Shown one piece after another: positions 24,640 through 32,257 of a DNA stretch of 46,634 bases. Location: NCBI GenBank assembly GCA_934591895.1, contig CAKTPP010000013.1, forward strand, positions 1-46,634, in the 5' to 3' direction. Origin of the DNA: an uncultured Oscillospiraceae bacterium (GTDB lineage Bacteria > Bacillota > Clostridia > Oscillospirales > Oscillospiraceae). The notes beneath the pieces were generated by a model. The model did not search any database. It was given only the letters and a program-made list of their open reading frames with translations, and had not been told where the DNA came from. How positions within the stretch are numbered: the first letter of the stretch is position 1; the number at the start of each line of letters is the position of its first letter. The position numbers and the translations under genes were made by a program.

Positions 24640-26058
24640 TTGGATACCGGAAATCAGTTTTTGGCCACCGAGCACATCGGAAAGCTCATGCGGCAGTACG
24701 CCGTTCCCTGTATTATCTCGCTGTTGGTAGGTGCGCTCTATAACATCGTCGACCAGATCTTCATCGCCAACGCCGACTATCTCGGCTCCTACGGCAACGC
24801 CGCCAATACGGTGGTGTTCCCGCTGACCGTTGTGGCGCTCGGCATCGCTGTGTTTATCGGTGACGGCTGCTGCGCGTTTGTCAGCATTGCGCTGGGGCGC
24901 AATGCCCGGGAGGACGCCCACAAGTCCGTTGGCAATGCCGTTGTACTTTGCGTGGTCAGCAGCCTTGTGCTGACGGCAGTCTACCTCATTTTCAGCGACC
25001 CCATCCTTGCTCTGTTCGGCGGAACGGTCAACGAGGAAACCCATGTGTTCGCAAAGGAATACTTCTTCTATATCACGCTGGGCATCCCGTTTTATATGTT
25101 CGGGCAGGCCATGAACCCGGTGATCCGCAGCGATGGCAGTCCCAAATTTGCCATGGTCGCCACCGTTTCCGGTGCCATTGCCAATGTAATCCTCGATCCC
25201 ATCTTTATTTACGGCTTCCGCTGGGGCATGATGGGCGCGGCAGTGGCCACGGTCATCGGTCAGGTGCTGACAGCGGCGCTCTCCATCTGGTATCTGCGGC
25301 ACATGAAAGTCATTACACTGGAAAAGGGCAGCTTCCGGCTGGACGGAAAGCTGATCCCGAAGTTCCTTGTGCTGGGACTTACCAGCTTCCTCGCCCAGAT
25401 CTCGCTGGTCATTTCCATGGCAGCCGTGCAGAATATGTGTATGAAATACGGCGCAATGGACCCCATTTTCGGACAGCCGGAATATGCACAGATTCCCCTT
25501 GCCGTTCTTGGTATCGTGATGAAGTTCTTCCAGATCGCCATTTCCATCGCCATCGGCATGGCGGCTGGCTGTATTCCGATTGCCGGATACAATATCGGCG
25601 CAAAGAAAAAGGATCGCGCCAAAGCGCTATTCTCGAAGCTGTTGCTGGCGGAGTTCATCGTTGGCGCTGTCGCGCTGGTGATCGTGGAGGTCTTTCCGCT
25701 CCAGATCGCCATGCTGTTCGGTGCGGCCAATGAGAGTGCCTACTATGCGGACTTCACCGTGAAGTGCTTCCGCATCTACCTCTGCCTGATGCCGCTGGCA
25801 ACGCTGAATAAAGGAACCTTTATCTATTTGCAGGCGCTTGGAAAGGCCTTCGTGTCTACCGCTGTTTCCATGACCCGTGAAATTATTTTCGGCGTGTCGC
25901 TGCCCATTATTCTGCCGATTTTCTTCGGACTGGACGGTCTTTTGTGGTCGTTCCCGGCGGCAGACCTGCTGACTTTCATCATTGCGATTTTCTTCATCCG
26001 ACAGACATATCGTGAGCTTTCGGACACCACCACGGACATTGTGAAAGGAGAAAACTAA
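24640..26058 (+). CDS. MATE-family multidrug/cation exporter
   Basis: A 472-residue inner-membrane protein of the MATE family, antiporters that expel cationic drugs or metabolites against sodium or protons. Twelve hydrophobic segments are arranged as two halves; typical signatures are VPCIISLLVGALYNIVDQIF near residue 25, RSDGSPKFAMVATVSGAIAN near 165 and AAGCIPIAGYNIGAKKKDRA near 310. I choose the TTG at 24640 because AAGGAG lies seven bases upstream; an earlier TTG at 24601 falls inside the terminator. The leader contains two terminators, so expression is probably controlled by attenuation or a ligand-sensing RNA. It forms an operon with the next gene, which starts at the base after its stop codon. 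Confidence 0.92.
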   Translation: MDTGNQFLATEHIGKLMRQYAVPCIISLLVGALYNIVDQIFIANADYLGSYGNAANTVVFPLTVVALGIAVFIGDGCCAFVSIALGRNAREDAHKSVGNAVVLCVVSSLVLTAVYLIFSDPILALFGGTVNEETHVFAKEYFFYITLGIPFYMFGQAMNPVIRSDGSPKFAMVATVSGAIANVILDPIFIYGFRWGMMGAAVATVIGQVLTAALSIWYLRHMKVITLEKGSFRLDGKLIPKFLVLGLTSFLAQISLVISMAAVQNMCMKYGAMDPIFGQPEYAQIPLAVLGIVMKFFQIAISIAIGMAAGCIPIAGYNIGAKKKDRAKALFSKLLLAEFIVGAVALVIVEVFPLQIAMLFGAANESAYYADFTVKCFRIYLCLMPLATLNKGTFIYLQALGKAFVSTAVSMTREIIFGVSLPIILPIFFGLDGLLWSFPAADLLTFIIAIFFIRQTYRELSDTTTDIVKGEN

Positions 26059-26637
26059 ATGAAAAACAGAGTCATCACCATCAGCCGCGAATTTGGCAGC
26101 GGCGGGCGCACCATCGGCAAAAAGGTTGCGCAAAAGCTGGGCATCCCCTGCTATGACGCCGAGATCATTCAGGCGATGGTGCAGGAGACCGGCTTCGCGC
26201 CGGACTATGTGCAGGAAGCGGGGGAGTACGCCCCCGGCGGCTTCCTCTCGACCGCGTTCTCAAACCGGATGTTCGGCCCGACCAATGAGGACATCCTCTG
26301 GGAGCACCAGTACAAGGTCGTCACGGAGCTGGCCGAAAAAGGCCCCTGCGTCATCGTCGGGCGCTGCGCCGACTACATCCTGCAGGACAAGGCGGACTGC
26401 CTGAAGGTCTTTATCCATGCGGACATGGCGTTCCGTGCCAGGCGCATCGTGGAGTTCTACGGCGAGCGGGAGCAGTCCCCGGCAGAGCGGCTGCGGGACA
26501 AGGACAAGCGCCGCGCGGCGTACCACCGCTTCTACACGAACATGAAGTGGGGCTATGCGCAGAATTACCACCTGACGCTCGACAGCGGCGTCATCGGCAT
26601 CGACAGGTGCGCGGACATTATCGCGCAGCTGTATTGA
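26059..26637 (+). CDS. Cytidylate kinase-like P-loop protein
   Basis: A 192-residue protein of the cytidylate-kinase-like family. It begins with ITISREFGSGGRTIGKKVAQ, whose Gly-rich part is the modified Walker A loop of this group, followed by LGIPCYDAEII. VIVGRCADYILQDKADCLKV lies near residue 95 and a lid-like Arg-rich region (RLRDKDKRRAAYHRFYTNMK) near 150. The housekeeping cytidylate kinase is usually longer; these shorter relatives occur in gut Clostridia, often beside transporters, with unproven substrate. It starts directly after the MATE stop with GGAG nine bases upstream, so the two are co-translated. A terminator follows. Confidence 0.82.
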   Translation: MKNRVITISREFGSGGRTIGKKVAQKLGIPCYDAEIIQAMVQETGFAPDYVQEAGEYAPGGFLSTAFSNRMFGPTNEDILWEHQYKVVTELAEKGPCVIVGRCADYILQDKADCLKVFIHADMAFRARRIVEFYGEREQSPAERLRDKDKRRAAYHRFYTNMKWGYAQNYHLTLDSGVIGIDRCADIIAQLY

Positions 26638-26674
26638 GCGCGCCGGAAACCCGGAGGCGCTTTCCGATAAACGC

Positions 26675-26704
26675 AAAAAAGACCGCCTGATGGCGGTCTT
26701 TTTT
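26675..26704. terminator. Bidirectional intrinsic terminator
   Basis: A perfect stem with A/T flanks, AAAAAAGACCGCC (26675-26687) against GGCGGTCTTTTTT (26692-26704), loop TGAT. It lies between the convergent cytidylate-kinase-like and ABC1 kinase genes. Confidence 0.92.
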
Positions 26705-26717
26705 CTGTCTTGGCGTC

Positions 26718-28298
26718 TCACACCGTCCAGCGGCGGCGGTCAAAGAGCGCGAGCGTCATGGCGATGGCGGCGGCGAAAAACACCAGCGCCGGCCACGGCA
26801 GCCCCAGCACCCGCGGCAGCGGGGCGAGGCACGTGATGGCCGCGCAGAACAGCAGCGAGCAGTCCAGCAGCGCGAAGATGAGCCGATTGAGCAGCTTTGA
26901 CTGCGCGGCGCGCGCCGCGTCCGACCACGACTTTTTCACGTTCACGGTCAGCTGTCCGGCGTTGGCCTTGCCGAAAAACTCCGACAGCTGCGCCGGCAGC
27001 ACCGTGAGCTTTTCGCCCGAGCGGACGAGCTGCTGTGCAAGCGTCCTGATGCGCTTTTCGATGTGCTCGCGGCTCAGGGCGGTGTTCCTGACGTACTCCG
27101 CCACGATCTCGATGACGTTTGCGTCCGGCGACACGCTCGTGAGCATGCCCTGAATGACGAGCAGGCTGCGCCCGAGCATCGTCAGCGAGCCGGGCACGGA
27201 CACGCCGTATTCGTTGAGGATCTGCACGAACTCGTCCACGAGCACGCCCATGTCCATGCCGGCCATCGGCATGGCCTCGTACTTGTGCAGGAAGATGCCG
27301 ATGCGCTCCGTGAGCGCCTGCCGGTCGGGCATGCGCGTATATTGGCCGAGCGAGAGCAGCGTGTCCGTGAGCGCGGGTACGTCCTGCTCGTAGATCGTGC
27401 GGATGATGCCCAGATACAGCTCTGCCTCGCGCGGGCTGATGCGCCCCATCATGCCGAGGTCGAGCCAATAGATCTTCCCGTCCTGCACGCGGATGTTGCC
27501 GGGGTGCGGATCGGCGTGGAAGAAGCGGTAGACCGTGATCTGGCGGATATAGTTGTGCACGAGCTTGACGGCGATCTCGTTGAGGTCGTAGCCGTCGGCA
27601 CGCAGACCGGCGGCGTCGTCGATCTGGTGACCGCCGATGTATTCCATGACGAGCACGTTCTTCGTGCACCACATCGGGTACGTGGCCGGGCAGTCGGCGT
27701 AGGCGACGCCGTCGTTGAGGCGCTTGAACTCGGCGATGTTGGCCGCCTCGATCGTGAAGTCGAGCTCCTCCTGCACGGTGTGCCAGATCTCGTCGAGCAC
27801 GGCGTGAAAGTCGAGCGCGCTCGCAAGCGGCGTATACTTGAGCAGCGCGGCGGCGCGCTTGAGCAGGCGCACGTCGCGGCTCATGATCTCATACAGGTCG
27901 GGGCGCTGCACCTTCACAACGACGTGCCGCCCGTCGGTGAGCGTTGCGGCGTGCACCTGCGCGATCGAGGCCGAGCCGAGCGGCCGGATGCCGATGTCGG
28001 AAAAGACCTCCTGCCACGGGCGGGCGTAGGCCTGCGTGAGGATGTCCTCCACCTCGGCCAGCGGCATGGGCGTCACGTCCGTGCGCAGCGACTCGAGCGC
28101 GCGGCAGTATTCCTTGGGCAGGATGTCCGAACGCATGGACAGGATCTGTCCGAATTTGACAAACGTCGGCCCGAGGTCCACGAAAATATCGCGCACCTTC
28201 TCCGGTGTCAGCCCCTGCACGAGGCGGTGCTTTTGCAGTATGGCGACGATCTCGGCGAAGCGCTTGGCCTCGTCGAGCTGCGCGGCGGAGCCGGCCAT
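26718..28298 (-). CDS. ABC1/UbiB/AarF-family atypical kinase
   Basis: A 526-residue protein of the ABC1 atypical kinase family, which supports isoprenoid-quinone or lipid metabolism and has ATPase activity. Landmarks are the KxGQ-type motif LGPTFVKFGQILSMRSDI near residue 47, the Ala/Ser-rich nucleotide loop PLGSASIAQVHAA near 105, the conserved Lys in HVVVKVQRPDLYE, the catalytic HADPHPGNIRV near 265 and the metal-binding LDLGMMG near 283. Two C-terminal membrane segments anchor it. I place the start at the ATG overlapping the stop of the upstream gene (TGATG) at 28298; the frame reading further upstream duplicates that gene. Whether this organism makes quinones cannot be told here. Confidence 0.9.
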   Translation of the reverse strand: MAGSAAQLDEAKRFAEIVAILQKHRLVQGLTPEKVRDIFVDLGPTFVKFGQILSMRSDILPKEYCRALESLRTDVTPMPLAEVEDILTQAYARPWQEVFSDIGIRPLGSASIAQVHAATLTDGRHVVVKVQRPDLYEIMSRDVRLLKRAAALLKYTPLASALDFHAVLDEIWHTVQEELDFTIEAANIAEFKRLNDGVAYADCPATYPMWCTKNVLVMEYIGGHQIDDAAGLRADGYDLNEIAVKLVHNYIRQITVYRFFHADPHPGNIRVQDGKIYWLDLGMMGRISPREAELYLGIIRTIYEQDVPALTDTLLSLGQYTRMPDRQALTERIGIFLHKYEAMPMAGMDMGVLVDEFVQILNEYGVSVPGSLTMLGRSLLVIQGMLTSVSPDANVIEIVAEYVRNTALSREHIEKRIRTLAQQLVRSGEKLTVLPAQLSEFFGKANAGQLTVNVKKSWSDAARAAQSKLLNRLIFALLDCSLLFCAAITCLAPLPRVLGLPWPALVFFAAAIAMTLALFDRRRWTV

Positions 28299-28579
28299 CA
28301 CTCCGCGTCCTTCTTGGCCAGCAGCTTTTGCAGCAGCGCCTCGCGCTCCTCGGCGCTCATGGCGTCCACGTCCACGGCGGGCTTTCCGGCCTCGTCCTTC
28401 GTCACGGCCTGCTTGCAGGTGCGCTTGAGCTCCTCGTTGAGCACGCGCCCCTTCTCCACGGTCACTTCGCCGCGCGCGACGCACTCGTCGAGCAGCTTGC
28501 CAAGCTTTTCGCAGCCGAGATCGGCCGCGCCCACGGAGGCGACGATCAGCTTGCGCAGATAGCTTTCAACAGAATCCAT
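28298..28579 (-). CDS. Small helical protein coupled to the ABC1 kinase (phasin-like)
   Basis: A 93-residue, strongly helical and charged protein (SYLRKLIVASVGAADLGCEK, later EEREALLQKLLAKKDAE), with heptad-like spacing that suggests a coiled coil. Its stop codon overlaps the ABC1 kinase start, and the same pairing occurs widely in Clostridia, where it is labelled phasin- or PhaF-like. A scaffold or regulatory role for the kinase is inferred from that arrangement; there are no catalytic motifs. A ribosome site (AAGGAG) precedes the ATG at 28579. Confidence 0.75.
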   Translation of the reverse strand: MDSVESYLRKLIVASVGAADLGCEKLGKLLDECVARGEVTVEKGRVLNEELKRTCKQAVTKDEAGKPAVDVDAMSAEEREALLQKLLAKKDAE

Positions 28580-28655
28580 AATGTATACACTCCTTATCTT
28601 ATTTTGTGCACTTCGCGGTATTGGTATGCCCGGTCCCGGGCAGAGCTTGCGAGAG

Positions 28656-29885
28656 TCAGTCGGCCGCGGCGGCCGCGTCGAGCAGTGCCATGACCCGCCG
28701 GTAAAACAGGCGCGTGCGCACGACGCCGGTGTTCATCACGCCGCCGATCGCGGCCAGATGGTCCAGCTCCTCGACCGGCAGCACCTGCCACACGCCGCGC
28801 CGCGGCGCCTGACCGGGGACAAAGTCCGTGTGCGGCGCGCCGCCGGGACAGCGGGCGGAGACGGTGTTCACGAGCCCGTCGTTCGGCAGCCAGTCGGCCG
28901 GCACGGCGCCGCCCGCGCGCCCCATCGCGGTCGAAAACGGCCAGAGCAGCGGCGTCATGGCCGTGTCGGGCTTCTGGTCGTGCGTGAGCAGGCGCGGCAG
29001 CGTCCGGCGGCAGGGGATGGAAAAATACCACGCGTCCGGCAGCGTGGTGATGCGCGCATTGAGCGCGCGCGCACCGGCGCAGCGCAGGTCGTCAAAGGCG
29101 TTGTCGCCCGCCGGGAGCGGGCTTTGCGCCAGCATGCGCAGCGCGGCCGTCGTGATCGGCTCGTCCTGGTCGCGGCGGATGCCGAACTGGTCGAGCCGGA
29201 AGTCATACACGCCCTTGAACGCCGAGATGCCGAGCGCGCGCGCCGCGCCGAGAAACAGCGCCGAGAGCGCGCCTGCGGTATCCGGCTGCACGTCGGGAAA
29301 CGTCGACCCGTCGTGCGGCGCGGCGATGGCCACCAGCGCGTGCACCCAGCCGGCCTTGCCGCCGGTGAACAGCGGCGAGGGCGTCTCGCCCGCGGCCTCG
29401 GCCGCCTGCACCTCCTCGGGGCAGCCGTGCGCGAGCAGCTGCATGAGCAGCCGCGCCGTCGCGCCGCCGAAGCTGTGGCCGACGAGATCGACGGGTCTGT
29501 CCGCGCCCCAGCCGGGCACGAGCGGCGCGGGATACGCCGTGCCGAAGCGCGCGTGGCCGAAGCGCTGCGCGTGCGCGATACCATAGTCGGCGGTGCCGCC
29601 GGTGAGCGCGGCGTAGAGCTCGCACGCGCGGTCCCACGCGCTCGAGATGATGCCGACCGAGGCCGCGCGGCAGTCATACCCGCAGCGGTTGAGATAACCC
29701 AGCACGTCGCCCGCCGCGAGCCCCCAGTAGGGAACGGTGCGGTAGAGCGCGTCCTGCGCGCCCCAGCCCAGCAGCCCGTGCACAAACACGGTCGGGTGCG
29801 CGCTGCGGCCGCCGGGCGGCGCATCCGGCAGCAGGCATTCGCCCGCCTCCAGCGCCTGCTGCAGCAGCTCCTGCGGTGTTTTCAT
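28656..29885 (-). CDS. Lipase of the family I.5 type (alpha/beta hydrolase)
   Basis: A 409-residue alpha/beta hydrolase resembling Staphylococcus/Geobacillus lipases. Signatures are HPTVFVHGLLGWGAQ near residue 28 (oxyanion region), the nucleophile elbow VDLVGHSFGGATARLLMQLL near 140, the Asp region NDGLVNTVSARCPGG near 325 and a candidate catalytic His in ELDHLAAIGG near 380. Such lipases hydrolyse long-chain acylglycerols and are usually secreted, but this one has no signal peptide: the ATG at 29885 has AGGAGG six bases upstream, and a promoter at 29920-29948 rules out the longer frame. It may therefore act in the cytoplasm. No partner genes are coupled to it. Confidence 0.85.
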   Translation of the reverse strand: MKTPQELLQQALEAGECLLPDAPPGGRSAHPTVFVHGLLGWGAQDALYRTVPYWGLAAGDVLGYLNRCGYDCRAASVGIISSAWDRACELYAALTGGTADYGIAHAQRFGHARFGTAYPAPLVPGWGADRPVDLVGHSFGGATARLLMQLLAHGCPEEVQAAEAAGETPSPLFTGGKAGWVHALVAIAAPHDGSTFPDVQPDTAGALSALFLGAARALGISAFKGVYDFRLDQFGIRRDQDEPITTAALRMLAQSPLPAGDNAFDDLRCAGARALNARITTLPDAWYFSIPCRRTLPRLLTHDQKPDTAMTPLLWPFSTAMGRAGGAVPADWLPNDGLVNTVSARCPGGAPHTDFVPGQAPRRGVWQVLPVEELDHLAAIGGVMNTGVVRTRLFYRRVMALLDAAAAAD

Positions 29886-29919
29886 GGCGCGCCTCCTTCC
29901 GGATGAAAATACTGTTATT

Positions 29920-29948
29920 AATATAGCACACCGGCCGCAGAGCGTCAA
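29920..29948 (-). promoter_or_regulatory. Promoter of the lipase gene
   Basis: Minus-strand TTGACG (29948-29943), 17 bases, TATATT (29925-29920). Transcription would start near 29913, about 28 bases before the ATG. Confidence 0.75.
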
Positions 29949-30044
29949 TGCCGCGCCGCGGAGAAACAAAACGACGAAAAGGCGGCGGGAACACGGCGCA
30001 AACTTGTGCGAAGTGCTAAAAGTGAAGTTTTTTGCCAAATGCGC

Positions 30045-30073
30045 TTGACTTTATCTGCTAAAAGCGCTAAAGT
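30045..30073 (+). promoter_or_regulatory. Promoter of the leader peptide and ABC importer operon
   Basis: TTGACT (30045-30050), 17 bases, TAAAGT (30068-30073). Three GCTAAA hexamers (30015-30020, 30057-30062, 30066-30071) lie in and before it; the last two fall in the spacer and -10 and could be an operator. Confidence 0.65.
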
Positions 30074-30104
30074 AGGCACATCTTCACTACAGGAGGCCGC
30101 AATC

Positions 30105-30197
30105 ATGCGTCTGGCTCGATTTGCAAGCGCATATTCCTACTATTACTTTAGCGAGAGTAATAGTCGTTTGTGCTGCGATCATACCAGAACCATCTGA
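30105..30197 (+). CDS. Tyrosine-rich leader peptide of the ABC importer operon
   Basis: A 30-residue frame with an excellent ribosome site (GGAGG, eight bases before the ATG) between the promoter and an intrinsic terminator. It contains AYSYYYFS: four Tyr and one Phe within six codons (30132-30149). This is the layout of ribosome-mediated attenuation. When charged tRNA-Tyr is scarce the ribosome would stall on these codons, leaving TTGTGC (30168-30173) free to pair with GCACAG (30226-30231) in the 5' arm of the terminator, so transcription continues. When tyrosine is plentiful the ribosome covers that segment and the terminator forms. Frame, codons and hairpins are seen; the mechanism and the tyrosine signal are inferred. 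Confidence 0.75.
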   Translation: MRLARFASAYSYYYFSESNSRLCCDHTRTI

Positions 30198-30221
30198 GAC
30201 TTCCCGATCCGGTTTTGACAA

Positions 30222-30250
30222 GGCTGCACAGACGACTGTGCGGCCTTTTT
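30222..30250 (+). terminator. Attenuator terminator before the ABC importer genes
   Basis: A 10-bp stem GGCTGCACAG (30222-30231) with CTGTGCGGCC (30236-30245), one G-U, loop ACGA, followed by TTTTT. It lies between the leader peptide and the binding-protein gene. Confidence 0.9.
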
Positions 30251-30282
30251 CATTGCCGGCAATGTATTAAGGAGGAAAAAAG

Positions 30283-31242
30283 ATGAACATCAAAAAACTC
30301 ACTGCTCTGCTCTGCGCCGTGGTCATGGTGCTGTCGCTGGCCGCCTGCGGCGGCGGCGACAAGGCCGAGAATAAGCACTACACCGTCGGCATCTGCCAGC
30401 TCGTGCAGCACGATGCGCTCGATGCGGCCACCAAGGGCTTCCGCGATGCGATCACCGACGCGCTCGGCGCCGAGAACGTCACCTTCGACGAGCAGAACGC
30501 CGCCGGCGACAGCGCCACCTGCGCCACCATCTGCAACGGCTTCGTGTCCAGCGGCGTGGATCTGATCCTTGCCAACGCGACCGGCGCGCTGCAGGCTGCG
30601 GCCGCCGCCACGAAGGACATCCCGATCCTCGGCACGGCCGTCACGGAGTACGGCGTTGCGCTCGGCATCGACAACTTCTCCGGCACGGTCGGCGGCAACA
30701 TCTCCGGCACGTCCGACCTCGCGCCGCTCGATCAGCAGGCGGCCATGATCACGGAGCTGTTCCCGGATGCCAAGAACGTCGGCATCATCTACTGCTCCGG
30801 CGAGCCGAACTCCGTCTACCAGGCGGATGTCGTCAAGGCCGCGCTTGAAAAGGCCGGCTGCACCGTGAACGTCTACAAGTTTGCCGACACGAACGATGTC
30901 GTCTCCGTCACCGCTGCCGCGAGTGACGCCAGCGACGTCCTCTACGTCCCGACCGACAACACCGCCGCCTCCTGCGCCGAGGCCATCAAGGGCGCTGCCA
31001 CGAAGCCCATCGTCGCCGGCGAGGAGGGCATCTGCAAGGGCTGCGGCGTTGCGACGCTGTCCATCGACTACTACGAGCTCGGCCGCACCACCGGCGAGAT
31101 GGCCGTGAAGATCCTCAAGGGCGAGGCCGACATCTCCACCATGGCCATCGAGTACTACCCGAACCCGGTCAAGAAGTACAACGCGGAAATGGCTACACTC
31201 TACAACGTCACCATTCCGAGCGACTACGAGGCCATCGGCTGA
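30283..31242 (+). CDS. ABC importer substrate-binding lipoprotein, TrpX-type
   Basis: A 319-residue periplasmic-type binding protein anchored as a lipoprotein: residues 1-21 are a signal peptide with the lipobox LSLAAC, then a Gly-rich linker. The mature part is of the ABC_sub_bind family (YTVGICQLVQHDALDAATKG; ANATGALQAAAAATKDIPIL; ITELFPDAKNVGIIYCSGEP). This family includes the tryptophan importer protein TrpX and poorly characterised relatives. The tyrosine-rich leader suggests an aromatic amino acid, probably tyrosine, as ligand; the sequence itself does not prove it. It heads an operon with permease and ATPase. GGAGG lies upstream of the ATG. Confidence 0.88.
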   Translation: MNIKKLTALLCAVVMVLSLAACGGGDKAENKHYTVGICQLVQHDALDAATKGFRDAITDALGAENVTFDEQNAAGDSATCATICNGFVSSGVDLILANATGALQAAAAATKDIPILGTAVTEYGVALGIDNFSGTVGGNISGTSDLAPLDQQAAMITELFPDAKNVGIIYCSGEPNSVYQADVVKAALEKAGCTVNVYKFADTNDVVSVTAAASDASDVLYVPTDNTAASCAEAIKGAATKPIVAGEEGICKGCGVATLSIDYYELGRTTGEMAVKILKGEADISTMAIEYYPNPVKKYNAEMATLYNVTIPSDYEAIG

Positions 31243-31263
31243 TCATTCGAACAAATTCCCTGC

Positions 31264-31290
31264 TCCCTGCCGCAGCTTCTGCGGCAGGGA
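31264..31290 (+). terminator. Intercistronic hairpin after the binding-protein gene
   Basis: A perfect 12-bp stem (31264-31275 with 31279-31290, loop CTT) without a T tract. In import operons such hairpins usually protect the binding-protein mRNA and lower expression of the membrane genes; it is not a full terminator by sequence. Confidence 0.65.
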
Positions 31291-31314
31291 TACTCCACAA
31301 TATGAGGTAATGTT

Positions 31315-32256
31315 ATGAATTCACTGGTTCTCGCGTCCCTGAGCCTGCCGAATCTGGTCTCGCGTCTGCCCGGCGGCGTCGCCCAGGGCATCATCTGGGG
31401 CATCATGGCGCTGGGCGTGTACATCACGTTCCGCCTGCTCGACGTCGCCGATCTGACGGTCGACGGATCGTTCACCACCGGCGGCGCCGTGACGGTCGTG
31501 CTCATCGTCGCAGGCTGGCCGGCATGGGCGGCGCTGCTGGTCGCCGTGGCTGCGGGCCTGCTCGCGGGTCTTGTGACCGGCCTGCTGCACACGAAGCTCG
31601 GCATCCCGGCGATCCTTGCCGGCATCCTGACGCAGTTCGCGCTCTATTCGGTCAACCTGCGCATCATGAGCATGAAGGCCAACACGCCGGTCAACCCGGA
31701 TAAGTACAGCCTGCTGCTGTCGCTGCGCAGTGTGCCCGGCGCGATCTGGAAGGGGCTGCTGCTCGCGGCGGTGCTCATCGCGCTGCTGTACTGGTACTTC
31801 GGCACCGAGCAGGGCAGCGCCGTCCGCGCCACCGGCGCCAACCCCGCCATGAGCCGCGCGCAGGGCATCAACATCAACGCCATGAAGGTGCTCGGCCTGT
31901 CGCTCTCCAACGGCATGGTCGCGCTCTCCGGCGGCCTGATGGCGCAGTATCAGGGCTTTGCCGACATCAACATGGGCCGCGGCGCGATCGTCATCGGCCT
32001 CGCCGCCGTCATCATCGGCGAGGTGCTGTGCGACGCCATCTTCCGCAAGGGCTGCAATTTCTCGGTGCGTCTGGGCTTTGTCGTGTTCGGCGGCATCGTG
32101 TATTACCTCGTCATGGTGCTTATCCTCTGGCTCAAGCTCGACCCGAACGATCTCAAGCTCTTCACCGCCGTGATCGTGGCGGCGTTTCTGGCCGTGCCGT
32201 ATCTCAAGGGGCAGGCCAAGAGCTCGTTCCACCGTCTGAAGAAGGGAGGCAAGTGA
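31315..32256 (+). CDS. ABC importer permease, TrpY-type
   Basis: A 313-residue membrane protein with about eight or nine hydrophobic segments, of the branched-chain/ribose permease superfamily (BPD_transp_2). Typical features are GVAQGIIWGIMALGVYITFR near the start, VADLTVDGSFTTGGAVTVVL near residue 45 and RATGANPAMSRAQGININ near 170, the coupling-helix region that contacts the ATPase. It is the membrane channel for the ligand delivered by the upstream lipoprotein. It is separated from that gene by an intercistronic hairpin and followed one base later by the ATPase gene, so it is probably made at a lower level than the binding protein. Confidence 0.9.
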   Translation: MNSLVLASLSLPNLVSRLPGGVAQGIIWGIMALGVYITFRLLDVADLTVDGSFTTGGAVTVVLIVAGWPAWAALLVAVAAGLLAGLVTGLLHTKLGIPAILAGILTQFALYSVNLRIMSMKANTPVNPDKYSLLLSLRSVPGAIWKGLLLAAVLIALLYWYFGTEQGSAVRATGANPAMSRAQGININAMKVLGLSLSNGMVALSGGLMAQYQGFADINMGRGAIVIGLAAVIIGEVLCDAIFRKGCNFSVRLGFVVFGGIVYYLVMVLILWLKLDPNDLKLFTAVIVAAFLAVPYLKGQAKSSFHRLKKGGK

Positions 32257-32257
32257 T

